A stretch of DNA of 64,000 bases, from NCBI RefSeq assembly GCF_003985125.1, contig NZ_ML133583.1:1-64000 (forward strand), read 5' to 3'. The translations under genes were made by a program, and so were the position numbers. The notes beneath the pieces were generated by a model. That model was not told the DNA's origin. It searched no databases and was given only the letters and a program-made list of their open reading frames with translations. Positions within the stretch are counted from its first letter, which is position 1. Each line of letters opens with the position of its first letter. This document shows positions 23,410 through 32,257 of this stretch, in pieces. The DNA is from Rhizobium phaseoli. GTDB lineage: Bacteria; Pseudomonadota; Alphaproteobacteria; Rhizobiales; Rhizobiaceae.

Positions 23410-24327
23410 CTATATCCTTCCGCGGCTCCCTTTGAGCATCGACCAGCTGTAGAAGAACAGCCCCGCCCAGATCAGCGGGAAGGCGATCATGCGCGCCGTG
23501 CCGAGCGGCTCTTGAAAGGCGAACACGGCGATCAGGAAGATCATCGTCGGCGCGATATATTGCATGATGCCGATCGTCGAGAGCTTCAGCAGCTTGGCGC
23601 CATTGGCATAGATCATCAACGGCACGGCGGTGATGACGCCGCAGCCGAGCAGCAGGGTCGTATCGGCAAGGCCGGTGCGGTAGAGATGGCCCTGGCCGCT
23701 GCCGAATTCGAGATAGAGGATGTAAAGGAGGGCCGGCCCGCTCAGGATCAGCACCTCGAGGAAGAAGCCCTGATTGGGTCCGAGCGGCAGTGTCTTGCGG
23801 AGCAGGGCGTAAAAACCCCAGCTGACGGCCAGCGTCAGCGCCACCCATGGAATGCCGCCGCTGTCGAAGGCGAGAATGGCGACGGCGAGCCCTGCAAGGG
23901 CAATCGCCGCGATTTGCAGCGGCTGCAGCTTCTCCTTCAGGAGCACTGCGCCGAGGAAGATGCTGAACAGCGGATTGATGAAATAGCCAAGCGCTGCATC
24001 GAGCGAATGGCCGGCGCCGATCGCCCAGACATAGGTGCCCCAGTTGACGGTGATCAGCGACGCCGCCAGCGCCCCCATCGCCAACATGCGCGGCGAGCGC
24101 AGTGCTGCGCTGATATCGGCGGTGCGTCCGAGCACGATCAGCACGATGCCGGCCAGCGGCAGCGACCAGACGATGCGGTGGGCGATGACTTCGGCCGGCG
24201 GAATATGCGCCACCGCCTTCATATAGAAGGGCAGGAAGCCCCAGAGCAGATAGGCTGTCAGCGCGAAGGCGAAACCGCGCGGACTATCTTCGTTCTTGGC
24301 CAAGGGAACGGATGCATCGGTCGACAT
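23410..24327 (-). CDS. rarD: RarD/EamA family permease
   Basis: This 305-residue inner-membrane protein has ten predicted transmembrane helices in two EamA-type repeats, starting MSTDASVPLAKNEDSPRGFAF. The segments LLWGFLPFYMKAV, HRIVWSLP and FINPLFSIFLGAVLLKEKL are characteristic of RarD (chloramphenicol-sensitive protein) rather than of general EamA exporters. The transported compound is unknown. It converges on the permease gene, whose stop is 33 bp away, which marks the end of the accessory cluster. Confidence 0.92.
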   Translation of the reverse strand: MSTDASVPLAKNEDSPRGFAFALTAYLLWGFLPFYMKAVAHIPPAEVIAHRIVWSLPLAGIVLIVLGRTADISAALRSPRMLAMGALAASLITVNWGTYVWAIGAGHSLDAALGYFINPLFSIFLGAVLLKEKLQPLQIAAIALAGLAVAILAFDSGGIPWVALTLAVSWGFYALLRKTLPLGPNQGFFLEVLILSGPALLYILYLEFGSGQGHLYRTGLADTTLLLGCGVITAVPLMIYANGAKLLKLSTIGIMQYIAPTMIFLIAVFAFQEPLGTARMIAFPLIWAGLFFYSWSMLKGSRGRI

Positions 24328-24525
24328 CGGGTGTTTCCATCTTTGTTCTTCTTCTGATCCGGCCTAGCTTAAGCGCCGTGAATAGGCCAATTCATTTCGT
24401 TGAATGAATGGTGAGAGCATTTAGCAAAGTCCAGGCGATGACGAACACGAGCGGACGATCAGCCCGGACCTCAGCGGCCGATAGGCCGGCGGCGCCGGCA
24501 GCGCCGCCGAACCGGCGGAACAGAT

Positions 24526-26139
24526 TCATTCCGCCGCGATCTTGCCGGCTAGCTGCCGGTTCTTCATCAGCTTGTAGATGACCGAATCCATCAGCGCCTG
24601 GAAGGAGGCGTCGATGATGTTCTCCGAGACGCCGACCGTCCACCAGCGCACGCCGTCACTGTCGGTGGATTCGATCAGCACGCGGGTAATCGCCTCCGTG
24701 CCGCCATTGAGGATACGCACCTTGAAATCGGCGAGCACCAGATCGTCGATCTCGTGCTGGTACTTGCCAAAATCCTTGCGCAGCGCCAGGTCGAGCGCGT
24801 TGACCGGACCTTCGGCGTCGGCAACCGACATCAGCGTCTGTCCGTCGATGGTGATCTTGACCACCGCTTCCGAGACGATTTTCACGCGGCCGAGGCTGTC
24901 GAAGCGGCGCTCGATCATCACTCGGAAGCCTTCGATGGTGAAGAATTCCGGGATGGTGCCGAGTGTACGATGCGCCAGCAGTTCGAAGCTCGCATCGGCG
25001 CCCTCATAGGCATAGCCGATGGATTCCCGTTCCTTGACGATCGAGATCAGGAGGTCGAGCTTCGGATCGTCCTTGGCGACGGTGATGCCGCGCCGCTTCA
25101 GCGCGTTGATGAAGTTCGCCTTGCCGCCCTGGTCGGAGACCATGACCTTTCGGAAATTGCCGACACTTTCCGGCGGCACATGTTCATAGGTCTTCGGATC
25201 CTTCAGCAGCGCCGACGCGTGAATGCCGGCCTTGGTGGCGAAGGCGGAAGCGCCGACATAGGGCATCTGGTGGTCGGGCGAGCGGTTGAGCAACTCGTCG
25301 AAGGCATGCGACAGCCGGGTGAGGTTGAGCAGCCGCTCCTCGTCGATCGCCGTTTCGAAGCGTGTGTTGTAAGCGCTCTTCAGTGCCAGTGTCGGGATCA
25401 GCGTCACCAGGTTGGCATTGCCGCAGCGCTCGCCAATGCCGTTCAGCGTTCCCTGGATCTGCCGGACGCCGGCTTCGACCGCGGCCAAGGAATTGGCGAC
25501 GGCCTGGCCGGTGTCGTTATGGGCATGGATGCCGAGACAGCGGCCGGGCACGCCTGAAGCGATCACCGCCTCGACGATGGCGCGGACCTCCGGCGGCTGC
25601 GTCCCGCCATTGGTGTCGCAGAGCACCACCCAGCGGGCGCCGCTCTCATAGGCGGTCTTGGCGCAGGCGATCGCATAGGCCGGATTGGCCTTGAAGCCGT
25701 CGAAGAAATGTTCGCAGTCGACGATCGCCTCCTTGCCGGCGCCGACCGCCGCCTTGACGCTTTCGGCGATGCTTTCGAGGTTCTCCTCGTTGGTGCAGCC
25801 GAGCGCCACCGCGACATGATAGTCCCAGCTCTTGGCGACGAAACAGATGGCGTCGGCTTTCGCCTGCAGCAGCCCGGCAATGCCTGGATCGTTGGAGACC
25901 GAAACGCCCGCCCGCTTCGTCATGCCGAAGGCGACGAAGGTCGCCTGGCTGGTGCGCCTCTCGCCGAAAAAGGCAGTGTCCGTCGGATTGGCGCCGGGAT
26001 ATCCGCCTTCGACATAATCGAGGCCGAACTCATCCAGCATGGCGGCGATCGCGATCTTGTCCTCGACGGAAAAATCGATGCCGGGCGTCTGCTGCCCGTC
26101 CCGGAGCGTCGTGTCGAAGAGGTAGATGCGTTCTTTCAT
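24526..26139 (-). CDS. cimA: (R)-citramalate synthase
   Basis: This 537-residue protein is a DRE-TIM metallolyase of the isopropylmalate/homocitrate/citramalate synthase group: DTTLRDGQQ at the start, the HAHND metal motif and a GIGERCGNAN motif, then the C-terminal regulatory (LeuA dimer) domain from about 390 on. The length and domain pattern fit the CimA class, which condenses pyruvate and acetyl-CoA to citramalate for isoleucine synthesis. A strong ggaggaaacgac precedes the ATG. Assignment as CimA over LeuA rests on family resemblance. Confidence 0.9.
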   Translation of the reverse strand: MKERIYLFDTTLRDGQQTPGIDFSVEDKIAIAAMLDEFGLDYVEGGYPGANPTDTAFFGERRTSQATFVAFGMTKRAGVSVSNDPGIAGLLQAKADAICFVAKSWDYHVAVALGCTNEENLESIAESVKAAVGAGKEAIVDCEHFFDGFKANPAYAIACAKTAYESGARWVVLCDTNGGTQPPEVRAIVEAVIASGVPGRCLGIHAHNDTGQAVANSLAAVEAGVRQIQGTLNGIGERCGNANLVTLIPTLALKSAYNTRFETAIDEERLLNLTRLSHAFDELLNRSPDHQMPYVGASAFATKAGIHASALLKDPKTYEHVPPESVGNFRKVMVSDQGGKANFINALKRRGITVAKDDPKLDLLISIVKERESIGYAYEGADASFELLAHRTLGTIPEFFTIEGFRVMIERRFDSLGRVKIVSEAVVKITIDGQTLMSVADAEGPVNALDLALRKDFGKYQHEIDDLVLADFKVRILNGGTEAITRVLIESTDSDGVRWWTVGVSENIIDASFQALMDSVIYKLMKNRQLAGKIAAE

Positions 26140-26241
26140 GTCGTTTCCTCCCGCCAGGCGGGTGTTGTTGAACTGCGGATGCTGCCCTTCATCCGCGCGC
26201 GGGGAGAGGGCTAGGGTGAGGGGCCGCCCTGCTCAGGGCAA

Positions 26242-27204
26242 TCAGTCCCGCTTCCCGGCAAACTTATCCGTCGCCCGGATCAGCCGGTCGAGTATCCCGG
26301 GCTCCGAATAGGCATGGCCGGCACCCTCGATCAGATGGAATTCCGCCTTCGGCCAGGCCTTGTGTAGCAGCCAGGCATATTTGGCCGGGCAGGGCATATC
26401 ATAGCGGCCATGCACGATGACGCCGGGAATATCTTTCAGCCTGCCTGCGTCACGGAGCAGCTGTCCCTCGTCCATCCAGCCGGCATTGACGAAGAAGTGG
26501 TTCTCGATACGGGCGAAGGCATAGGCGAATTCCGGCTCCTCGAACTTGCCGCTCGTCGAAGGTTCCGGCAGCAGCGTGATCGTTTCGCCTTCCCAGATGC
26601 TCCAGGCCTGCGCGGCCGCAAGGCGCACGTTTCTGTCCTCATGCGTCAGGCGGCGATGATAGGCCTGCATCATCTCATGCCGCTCTTCCGGAGGAATGGG
26701 AGCGATGAAGCGCTCCCACTTGTCCGGGAACATTTCCGAGACGCCGAACTGATAGTACCAGTCGAGCTCCGCCTTGGTCAGCGTATAGATGCCCCGCACA
26801 ATGAGCTCGGACACGCGCTCGGGATGGGTCTCGGCATAGGCGAGCGCCAGCGTCGAGCCCCAGGAGCCGCCGAATACCTGCCAGGTCTCGACGCCGGCCA
26901 TCTCGCGCAGCCGCTCGATATCGGCGACGAGGTGCCAGGTCGTGTTGGCATTGAGGTCGGCATGCGGCGTCGACCGGCCGCAGCCGCGTTGATCGAACAG
27001 CATGACGTCGTAGAGAGCGGGATCGAACAGCCGGCGATGGGCGGGCGAGAAGCCGCCGCCCGGGCCGCCATGCAGGAAGACGGCCGGCTTGGCGCCTGAT
27101 GTGCCCGACCGTTCCCAGTAGATCACATGGCCGTCACCGACATCGAGATGGCCGGAGGCATAGGGTTCGATTTCGGGATAGAGGGTGCGCAGTATCTCGG
27201 TCAT
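26242..27204 (-). CDS. pip: Proline iminopeptidase (peptidase S33)
   Basis: This 320-residue alpha/beta-hydrolase peptidase removes N-terminal proline from peptides. The oxyanion motif HGGPGGG, the nucleophile elbow GGSWGS, the Asp in RYDMPCP and the His in GAGHAYSE form the catalytic set of S33 enzymes. The size is normal for the family and it is cytosolic. Its ATG overlaps the stop of the upstream GFA gene (ATGA), making it the fourth gene of a coupled run that begins with three GFA paralogues. Confidence 0.94.
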   Translation of the reverse strand: MTEILRTLYPEIEPYASGHLDVGDGHVIYWERSGTSGAKPAVFLHGGPGGGFSPAHRRLFDPALYDVMLFDQRGCGRSTPHADLNANTTWHLVADIERLREMAGVETWQVFGGSWGSTLALAYAETHPERVSELIVRGIYTLTKAELDWYYQFGVSEMFPDKWERFIAPIPPEERHEMMQAYHRRLTHEDRNVRLAAAQAWSIWEGETITLLPEPSTSGKFEEPEFAYAFARIENHFFVNAGWMDEGQLLRDAGRLKDIPGVIVHGRYDMPCPAKYAWLLHKAWPKAEFHLIEGAGHAYSEPGILDRLIRATDKFAGKRD

Positions 27205-27677
27205 ATCTTCACGCCTTTCGCGGGCCAGACCTTAGTGTCATGATCGGGATGCTGAAAGGAGATGATCGCCTCCTGTCGGGCATAGAAATCCGGGTCCTTG
27301 TGCACCGGGGCTTCGAAGATCGTCTCGACCCAGGGCAGGCGGGCGTCGTAATTGACCTGGATCTGCGGCGCCAGATCGCTGCGGTCGTCGAAGGCGCCGA
27401 TTGCAAGCTCCAGGCCACCGGGATGACGATAGGTCATCGGCGTGCCGCAACTGCTGCAGAAGCCGCGGGCGATATTGACGGAGGACTGAAAGTAGCTCGG
27501 CTCGCCGCGGGTCCACTCCATTCCCTCCTCGGGTGCGGTGACGAGGGCGGAGAAGAAGCCGCCGAACTGCTTCTGGCACATGCGGCAATGGCAGATCGAG
27601 GGCCGACCGAGCGCGCCTGATATGCGGAAGCGCACGGCGCCGCACTGGCATCCGCCTGTTCTGATTTTATCCGTCAT
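27201..27677 (-). CDS. GFA family zinc protein, copy 3 of a tandem triplet
   Basis: This 158-residue protein has the cysteine pattern of the GFA/CENP-V fold: CQC near the N-terminus (CQCGAVRF), CHCRMC in the middle, and CSSCG, which bind zinc. The family was named for glutathione-dependent formaldehyde-activating enzymes, but most members have no proved activity. aaaccccATG follows cggag, and the start overlaps the stop of the previous paralogue by four bases (ATGA). The C-terminus contains SFQHPDHDTKVWPAKG, shared with both neighbours. Confidence 0.88.
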   Translation of the reverse strand: MTDKIRTGGCQCGAVRFRISGALGRPSICHCRMCQKQFGGFFSALVTAPEEGMEWTRGEPSYFQSSVNIARGFCSSCGTPMTYRHPGGLELAIGAFDDRSDLAPQIQVNYDARLPWVETIFEAPVHKDPDFYARQEAIISFQHPDHDTKVWPAKGVKI

Positions 27678-28162
27678 GGGGTTTCTCCGGGTGGCCAGCT
27701 TTTCGTATCATGGTCGGGATGCTGATGATTGCTCGCCGCGATCGTATCTTCGCGCTCGGACGTGTCCGGCTCCGGTTCCAGCGGCAAGGCGTCGATCGCG
27801 TGAAACCAGGACATCTTGCGGCCGGTATTCGATTGCATCACCGGCTTGACGGCATCGGGCTCATCGAGCGAGCCGAGCGCGATATTGATGAAGTCCGCGT
27901 CCGGAATATCGTAGAACATCGGCGTGCCGCAATCGCCGCAGAAGCCGCGCCGCACGAGATCGGAAGAGCGGAACCATTTCGGCCCGCCGCGCGTCAATTC
28001 GAAATCCTGACGCTTTGCCGCAGCGAGCGGCAGGAAATAGTTGCCGGCCGCCTTCTGGCACATCCGGCAGTGGCAGATATGGGGATAGCCGAGTTCGCCG
28101 CGCGCGCGGTAACGCACCGCGCCGCACTGGCATCCGCCGGTGTACTTCGTGACGTCGCTCAA
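27674..28162 (-). CDS. GFA family zinc protein, copy 2 of a tandem triplet, TTG start
   Basis: This 162-residue protein starts at TTG 28162, which overlaps the stop of the upstream paralogue (TTGA) and lies seven bases after a strong ggagga. This start gives MSDVTKYTGGCQCGAV, which aligns with the starts of the other two copies (MTDKIRTGGCQCG, MTTHTGGCQCG). An upstream ATG at 28183 precedes the ribosome-binding sequence and is rejected. The zinc motifs CQC, CHCRMC and CGDCG are present. The C-terminus carries NHQHPDHDTKSWPPG. Confidence 0.86.
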   Translation of the reverse strand: MSDVTKYTGGCQCGAVRYRARGELGYPHICHCRMCQKAAGNYFLPLAAAKRQDFELTRGGPKWFRSSDLVRRGFCGDCGTPMFYDIPDADFINIALGSLDEPDAVKPVMQSNTGRKMSWFHAIDALPLEPEPDTSEREDTIAASNHQHPDHDTKSWPPGETP

Positions 28163-28635
28163 GCGCGATCCTCCGGCGGCCACACCTGCGTATCATGGTC
28201 GGGATGCTGATAGGAGGCGATTTCAAGCACGAAGGGGGCGGCCTGCGCATCCTCTTCCGTCCGATGTCCGGGCAACTCGTGCAGATGATCGACGAAATCG
28301 ATCTTGCCCTCGACGCCGAATTGCACTGTCGGCGGCAATGCTGAAGGATCGTCGAATGCGCCGGCGGCGACCGCCATTCCATCCGGCGCCTCGTAGGTCA
28401 GCGGTGTACCGCAATCGCCGCAGAAGCCGCGCTCGACGAAATTGGAAGAGCGAAATTTTTTCCGCTCTCCCCGTGTCCATTCAAAATCAGCGCCGCGCAC
28501 GGAGACGAGCGGCGCATAATAAGCCCCGAACGCCTTCTGGCACATGCGGCAATGACAGATCGATGAATCCTTGAGTTCGCCGCTGACGCGGAAGCGGATC
28601 GCACCGCACTGGCATCCGCCGGTATGGGTGGTCAT
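28159..28635 (-). CDS. GFA family zinc protein, copy 1 of a tandem triplet
   Basis: This 158-residue protein starts MTTHTGGCQCGAIRF, has zinc motifs CQC, CHCRMC and CGDCG, and ends with QHPDHDTQVWPPEDR. aaggac precedes ATG 28635; the open frame to 28674 adds a proline/histidine-rich start without protein character. It is the first of three adjacent paralogues on the minus strand, followed by pip. The three are 158-162 residues and share the same motif order, so they arose by tandem duplication. Confidence 0.88.
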   Translation of the reverse strand: MTTHTGGCQCGAIRFRVSGELKDSSICHCRMCQKAFGAYYAPLVSVRGADFEWTRGERKKFRSSNFVERGFCGDCGTPLTYEAPDGMAVAAGAFDDPSALPPTVQFGVEGKIDFVDHLHELPGHRTEEDAQAAPFVLEIASYQHPDHDTQVWPPEDRA

Positions 28636-28998
28636 GGCAGGTCCTTTCCGATGATGCGGATGATATGGATGCACATGTTGTCATCGGTCATTGCCTTGCG
28701 CATGCGCCGGGCGTTCGCCCGCCGTTGCGGCGGAACTGGTGTATGCGGCATGGCCTGCCTCTTGCGATGAAGGGACCGGGCTGCCGCGGCACCCCCCTCT
28801 GCCCTGCCGGGCATCTCCCCCACATGGGGGGAGATCGGATGGGAGCGGCCGCTCGCCCCAGTCAAACACCTCAGATAGCCGAAGCTAATTAGCGCGCGGT
28901 CGATATCTCGGGAAGCCGGCGCGTCTTGCCGATCTCCCCCCTTGTGGGGGAGATGCCCGGCAGGGCAGAGGGGGGTATATCCGGCCGCCCGACCCATC
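28636..28998. other. Intergenic containing the second inverted-repeat element
   Basis: The 363 bp between cysS (minus) and the GFA triplet (minus) hold the 186-bp element at 28791-28976 and a short leader. The promoter of the GFA-pip operon should lie in 28636-28790, but no clear -35/-10 pair was identified. Confidence 0.5.
28791..28976. repeat. 186-bp element with 48-bp terminal inverted repeats
   Basis: The left arm 28791-28838 (starting acccccctctgccctg) and the right arm 28929-28976 are reverse complements with one mismatch in 48. Each arm contains an internal small palindrome (atctccccc/ggggggagat). The 90-bp centre is less structured and not obviously coding. It is MITE-like, with no transposase, and lies directly after the cysS stop, at 28999. 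Confidence 0.85.
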
Positions 28999-30390
28999 CT
29001 ACCGCTTGACCTCCCACGTCGTCACCCGCTCACCGGTCGCAGCATCCTTGCCGTCCTTCAGCTGGATGCCCTTTGCCGTCAGCTCGTCGCGGATCTTGTC
29101 GGCTTCGGCAAAATTCTTCGCCTTCAGCATTTCCAGACGCATGGCGACCAGCGCGTCGACCGCTGCTGCGACGGCTTCATCGATTTCGGCTTTCTTCGGC
29201 AGCACCCCGAGGAGTAAGGCCGTCGCGGCGAAGGTGGCGCCGATGGCGGCATCGGTATGGGCAGCCTGCGCCAGCGCATGCAGGGCCTGCACCGCCGCCA
29301 CCGTATTGAGGTCATCCGCCAGCGCGTTCATGACGGCCTCGTCCGGCCTGGCGTCGCCGGGTTCCGTTGCCGGCCACTTGGCGAGCAGCCGTTCGGCTTC
29401 CTCCAGCCGCTTGATCGAGAAATCGATCGGCTCGCGGTAATGCGTCATCAGCATGGCAAGGCGCAACACCGCGCCCGGCCATTTCCGCCCGCCGAAGGTT
29501 TCCGTGTGCAGCAAATCGTGGATGGTGACGAAATTGCCTTCGGATTTCGACATCTTGCGGCCTTCGACCTGCACGAAGCCGTTATGCATCCAGACATTCG
29601 CCATCACCTCGGTGCCGTGAGCGCAGCGCGACTGGGCGATCTCGTTTTCATGGTGCGGGAAGATCAGATCCAGCCCGCCGCCGTGAATATCAAAGATATC
29701 GCCGAGATAACGCCGGCTCATCGCCGAGCATTCGATATGCCAGCCGGGCCGGCCGCGGCCCCAGGGGCTCTCCCAGCCGGGTTCGTTGTGGCCCGACAGT
29801 TTCCACAGCACGAAATCGCCGGGGTTCTTCTTATGCGCATCGACGGCGACGCGGGCGCCGGCCTGCTGTTCGTCGAGCGGGCGCTTCGAAAGCTGGCCGT
29901 AATCCGCCATCGACTTGGTGTCGAACAGCACTTCGCCAGATGCGACATAGGCATGACCGTTGGAGATCAGTTTCTCGATGATCTCGATCATCTCTTCGAT
30001 ATTGTCGGTGGCGCGCGGCTCGACGTTCGGCTCCAGGCAGCCGAGTTCGGCGACATCGGCGTGAAACTGCGTCTCGGTCTTTTCCGTGACCGCGCGGATG
30101 GCCTCGTTCAGCGGCAGGCCCGGATGATCCCTCAGCGCCCGCGCGTTGATCTTGTCGTCGACGTCGGTAATGTTGCGCGCATAGGTGACGTGGTTTTCGC
30201 CATAGAGATGCCGCAACAGCCGGAACAGCACGTCGAAGACGATGACCGGCCGCGCATTGCCGATATGGGCGAAATCATAGACCGTCGGGCCGCACACATA
30301 CATGCGGACGTTATTGGGATCGATCGGCGCAAAGACCGATTTCTCCCGCGTCAGCGTGTTGTACAGCTTCAGTTCCGGCGTGCCGCCCAT
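28999..30390 (-). CDS. cysS: Cysteine--tRNA ligase
   Basis: This 463-residue class I aminoacyl-tRNA synthetase charges tRNA-Cys. The zinc-binding Cys in MYVCGPTVYD, the HIGH-type motif AHIGNAR and KMSKSEGN are all present, and the C-terminal helical domain (ITFAATALL onwards) is complete. The length matches bacterial CysRS. It is transcribed alone, on the minus strand, with no leader feature recognised. The stop lies 23 bp from the inverted-repeat element. Confidence 0.97.
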   Translation of the reverse strand: MGGTPELKLYNTLTREKSVFAPIDPNNVRMYVCGPTVYDFAHIGNARPVIVFDVLFRLLRHLYGENHVTYARNITDVDDKINARALRDHPGLPLNEAIRAVTEKTETQFHADVAELGCLEPNVEPRATDNIEEMIEIIEKLISNGHAYVASGEVLFDTKSMADYGQLSKRPLDEQQAGARVAVDAHKKNPGDFVLWKLSGHNEPGWESPWGRGRPGWHIECSAMSRRYLGDIFDIHGGGLDLIFPHHENEIAQSRCAHGTEVMANVWMHNGFVQVEGRKMSKSEGNFVTIHDLLHTETFGGRKWPGAVLRLAMLMTHYREPIDFSIKRLEEAERLLAKWPATEPGDARPDEAVMNALADDLNTVAAVQALHALAQAAHTDAAIGATFAATALLLGVLPKKAEIDEAVAAAVDALVAMRLEMLKAKNFAEADKIRDELTAKGIQLKDGKDAATGERVTTWEVKR

Positions 30391-30677
30391 TTCACTCTCC
30401 CAAAATGCACGTTCAGAAAATATCGCAACCGGCGGGCCGGGGCGTTTCGCATCTTGACTGTGTGGGAGACGAAAACGGCCGGGCCAGCGCTTGCGCTAGC
30501 GAATAATCTTTCCGCAGATAATGCAGATAACCGTTTTCATGCCGCGTTTTATGGCGCGGGAATGACGTTTGGTCAAGAGGGGCGAGGTACGATCCAGCGC
30601 CACAGTGCGTCCGCCATTTTCCCGGCACAAATCGCTTGTAGCCCGTCGAGAAGCTGCTGAAAATACGGGAGGAATGA

Positions 30678-31427
30678 GTGGGGAGCGTGTTTCGGTGGAG
30701 TGTCGGAGCGGCCGCAATTCTTGTGGTCGCATCCGTTGCGTATTTCGCATACGATTTCGGCATGCTTCGCTTCAACAATCCATCTCTGTCGCGCTATCCG
30801 ATCCAGGGCATCGATGTCAGCCATCACCAGGGCGACATCGATTGGAAGACGGTGGCCGCGCAGCCGAATATACGCTTTGCGATCATGAAGGCGACCGAAG
30901 GCGGCGACCACAAGGACTCCAGGTTCGCCGAAAACTGGCAGCGCGCCGGTGATGCAGGGGTGGTCAGGGGCGCCTATCATTTCTTCACCTTTTGCCGCCC
31001 GGGCAGGGATCAGGCGCAGAACGTCCTTTCGACCGTGCCGAAGGCGCCGGGAACATTGCCGATCGCCATCGATCTCGAGTTTGTCGGCAATTGCGACAAG
31101 GTCCCGACCCTCGAAGAAATGGCGACGGAAGTGAACGCCTTCGTCACCGAGCTGAAAGCCACTTTTCCGGAAAAGCCGATCTTTTACGTCACGCAGGAAT
31201 TCTACGATCAATATCTGAAAGGCAATGAGGCCCGCTTCCCCGAGCATTATCTCTGGCTGCGAAGCGTATTCAAGGAGCCGCCACAGGAAGGCTGCGGTCG
31301 CTGGTCGATCTGGCAATTTGCCGACAATGGCACAGTGAACGGCATTCAGGGAGCGGTGGATCTGAATGCTCTCTGCCCGTCGGAAACGGGTTTCGCGCAT
31401 TTGTTTCCAGCCCTTGCTGCGAACTGA
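30678..31427 (+). CDS. GH25 family lysozyme (glycoside hydrolase)
   Basis: This 249-residue protein has an N-terminal transmembrane/signal anchor (about 8-25). The GH25 catalytic domain follows, with GIDVSHHQG (Asp46), the AYHFF segment and IAIDLEF (Asp132, Glu134), the acidic pair of muramidases. It would cut peptidoglycan glycan strands in the periplasm. The start is GTG 30678 after gggaggaatga. It converges on the SDR gene, whose stop is 9 bp away. Confidence 0.92.
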   Translation: MGSVFRWSVGAAAILVVASVAYFAYDFGMLRFNNPSLSRYPIQGIDVSHHQGDIDWKTVAAQPNIRFAIMKATEGGDHKDSRFAENWQRAGDAGVVRGAYHFFTFCRPGRDQAQNVLSTVPKAPGTLPIAIDLEFVGNCDKVPTLEEMATEVNAFVTELKATFPEKPIFYVTQEFYDQYLKGNEARFPEHYLWLRSVFKEPPQEGCGRWSIWQFADNGTVNGIQGAVDLNALCPSETGFAHLFPALAAN

Positions 31428-31436
31428 GGCGTCGAT

Positions 31437-32177
31437 CTATTCCGGCAGCCGATAATCGGCGAGCTTGTTTTCCCGCACGATGAAAAGCTTGCCCGTTTCG
31501 GTCACGCCGGGCCCCAGAAGCGGCAGGATCGTCTTGGCGACCTCGGAAGGGTGCGGCAGCGTCTGCGGATCTTCGCCCGGCACGGCCTGCGCCCGCATGG
31601 CGGTGCGGGTCGCGCCCGGATCGACGCTGGTGATGCGCAGCGGCGTCGATTGCGTTTCGCCGGCCCAGGTGCGGGCGAGCGCCTCGACGGCAGCTTTTGA
31701 GGCGGAATAGGCGCTCCAGAACGGGCGGCATTTGTGCGCGGCGCCGGACGACAGGATGACGGCGCGGCCGGCGTCCGAGCGGGCGAGCAGCGGATCGACC
31801 GAACGGATCAACCGCCATGTCGCCGTCACGTTGATGGTCATCACTTTCTCGAATACCTTCGCCTCGATATGGCCGATCGGCGAGATGACGCCGAGCACGC
31901 CGGCATTGGCGACGAGGATATCGAGCTTGCCCCAGCGCTCGAAGATCGACCCGCCGAGCGCATCGATCGCGTTCATATCGGCAAGATCGAAGGGCACCAG
32001 CGTCGCGCTGCCGCCGACCGCCTTGATCGCATCGTCGAGATCCTCGAGCCCGCCGACCGTGCGGGCGCAGGCAATCACATGGGCACCGGCTTTGGCAAGT
32101 TCCAGCGCCGTGAAATAGCCGATGCCACGCGACGCACCGGTGACGAGTGCGATCTTGCCCTCAAGATTGATGTTCAT
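31437..32177 (-). CDS. Short-chain dehydrogenase/reductase (SDR)
   Basis: This 246-residue NAD(P)-dependent oxidoreductase has the Rossmann motif TGASRGIG, the NAG segment (VANAGVL), the catalytic Ser (LSSGAA) and the YSASK active-site tetrad. The substrate is not readable. It lies 80 bp downstream of purF on the minus strand and may be co-transcribed; there is no functional link obvious from sequence. Confidence 0.92.
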   Translation of the reverse strand: MNINLEGKIALVTGASRGIGYFTALELAKAGAHVIACARTVGGLEDLDDAIKAVGGSATLVPFDLADMNAIDALGGSIFERWGKLDILVANAGVLGVISPIGHIEAKVFEKVMTINVTATWRLIRSVDPLLARSDAGRAVILSSGAAHKCRPFWSAYSASKAAVEALARTWAGETQSTPLRITSVDPGATRTAMRAQAVPGEDPQTLPHPSEVAKTILPLLGPGVTETGKLFIVRENKLADYRLPE

Positions 32178-32257
32178 CTGTCCGGTTCCGGATTTGCTTG
32201 CGAAGGTGAGGGGCGCAATTAGGCCCCTCGGAAGCGAAAGTCAAAGCGGCAAACGGC

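Noticed and set aside
30496..30750. Minus-strand frame ending KTVICIICGKIIR in the cysS-GH25 gap
   Set aside because: The C-x2-C end looks attractive, but the frame overlaps the GH25 start, has no ribosome-binding site and most of it has no protein character.
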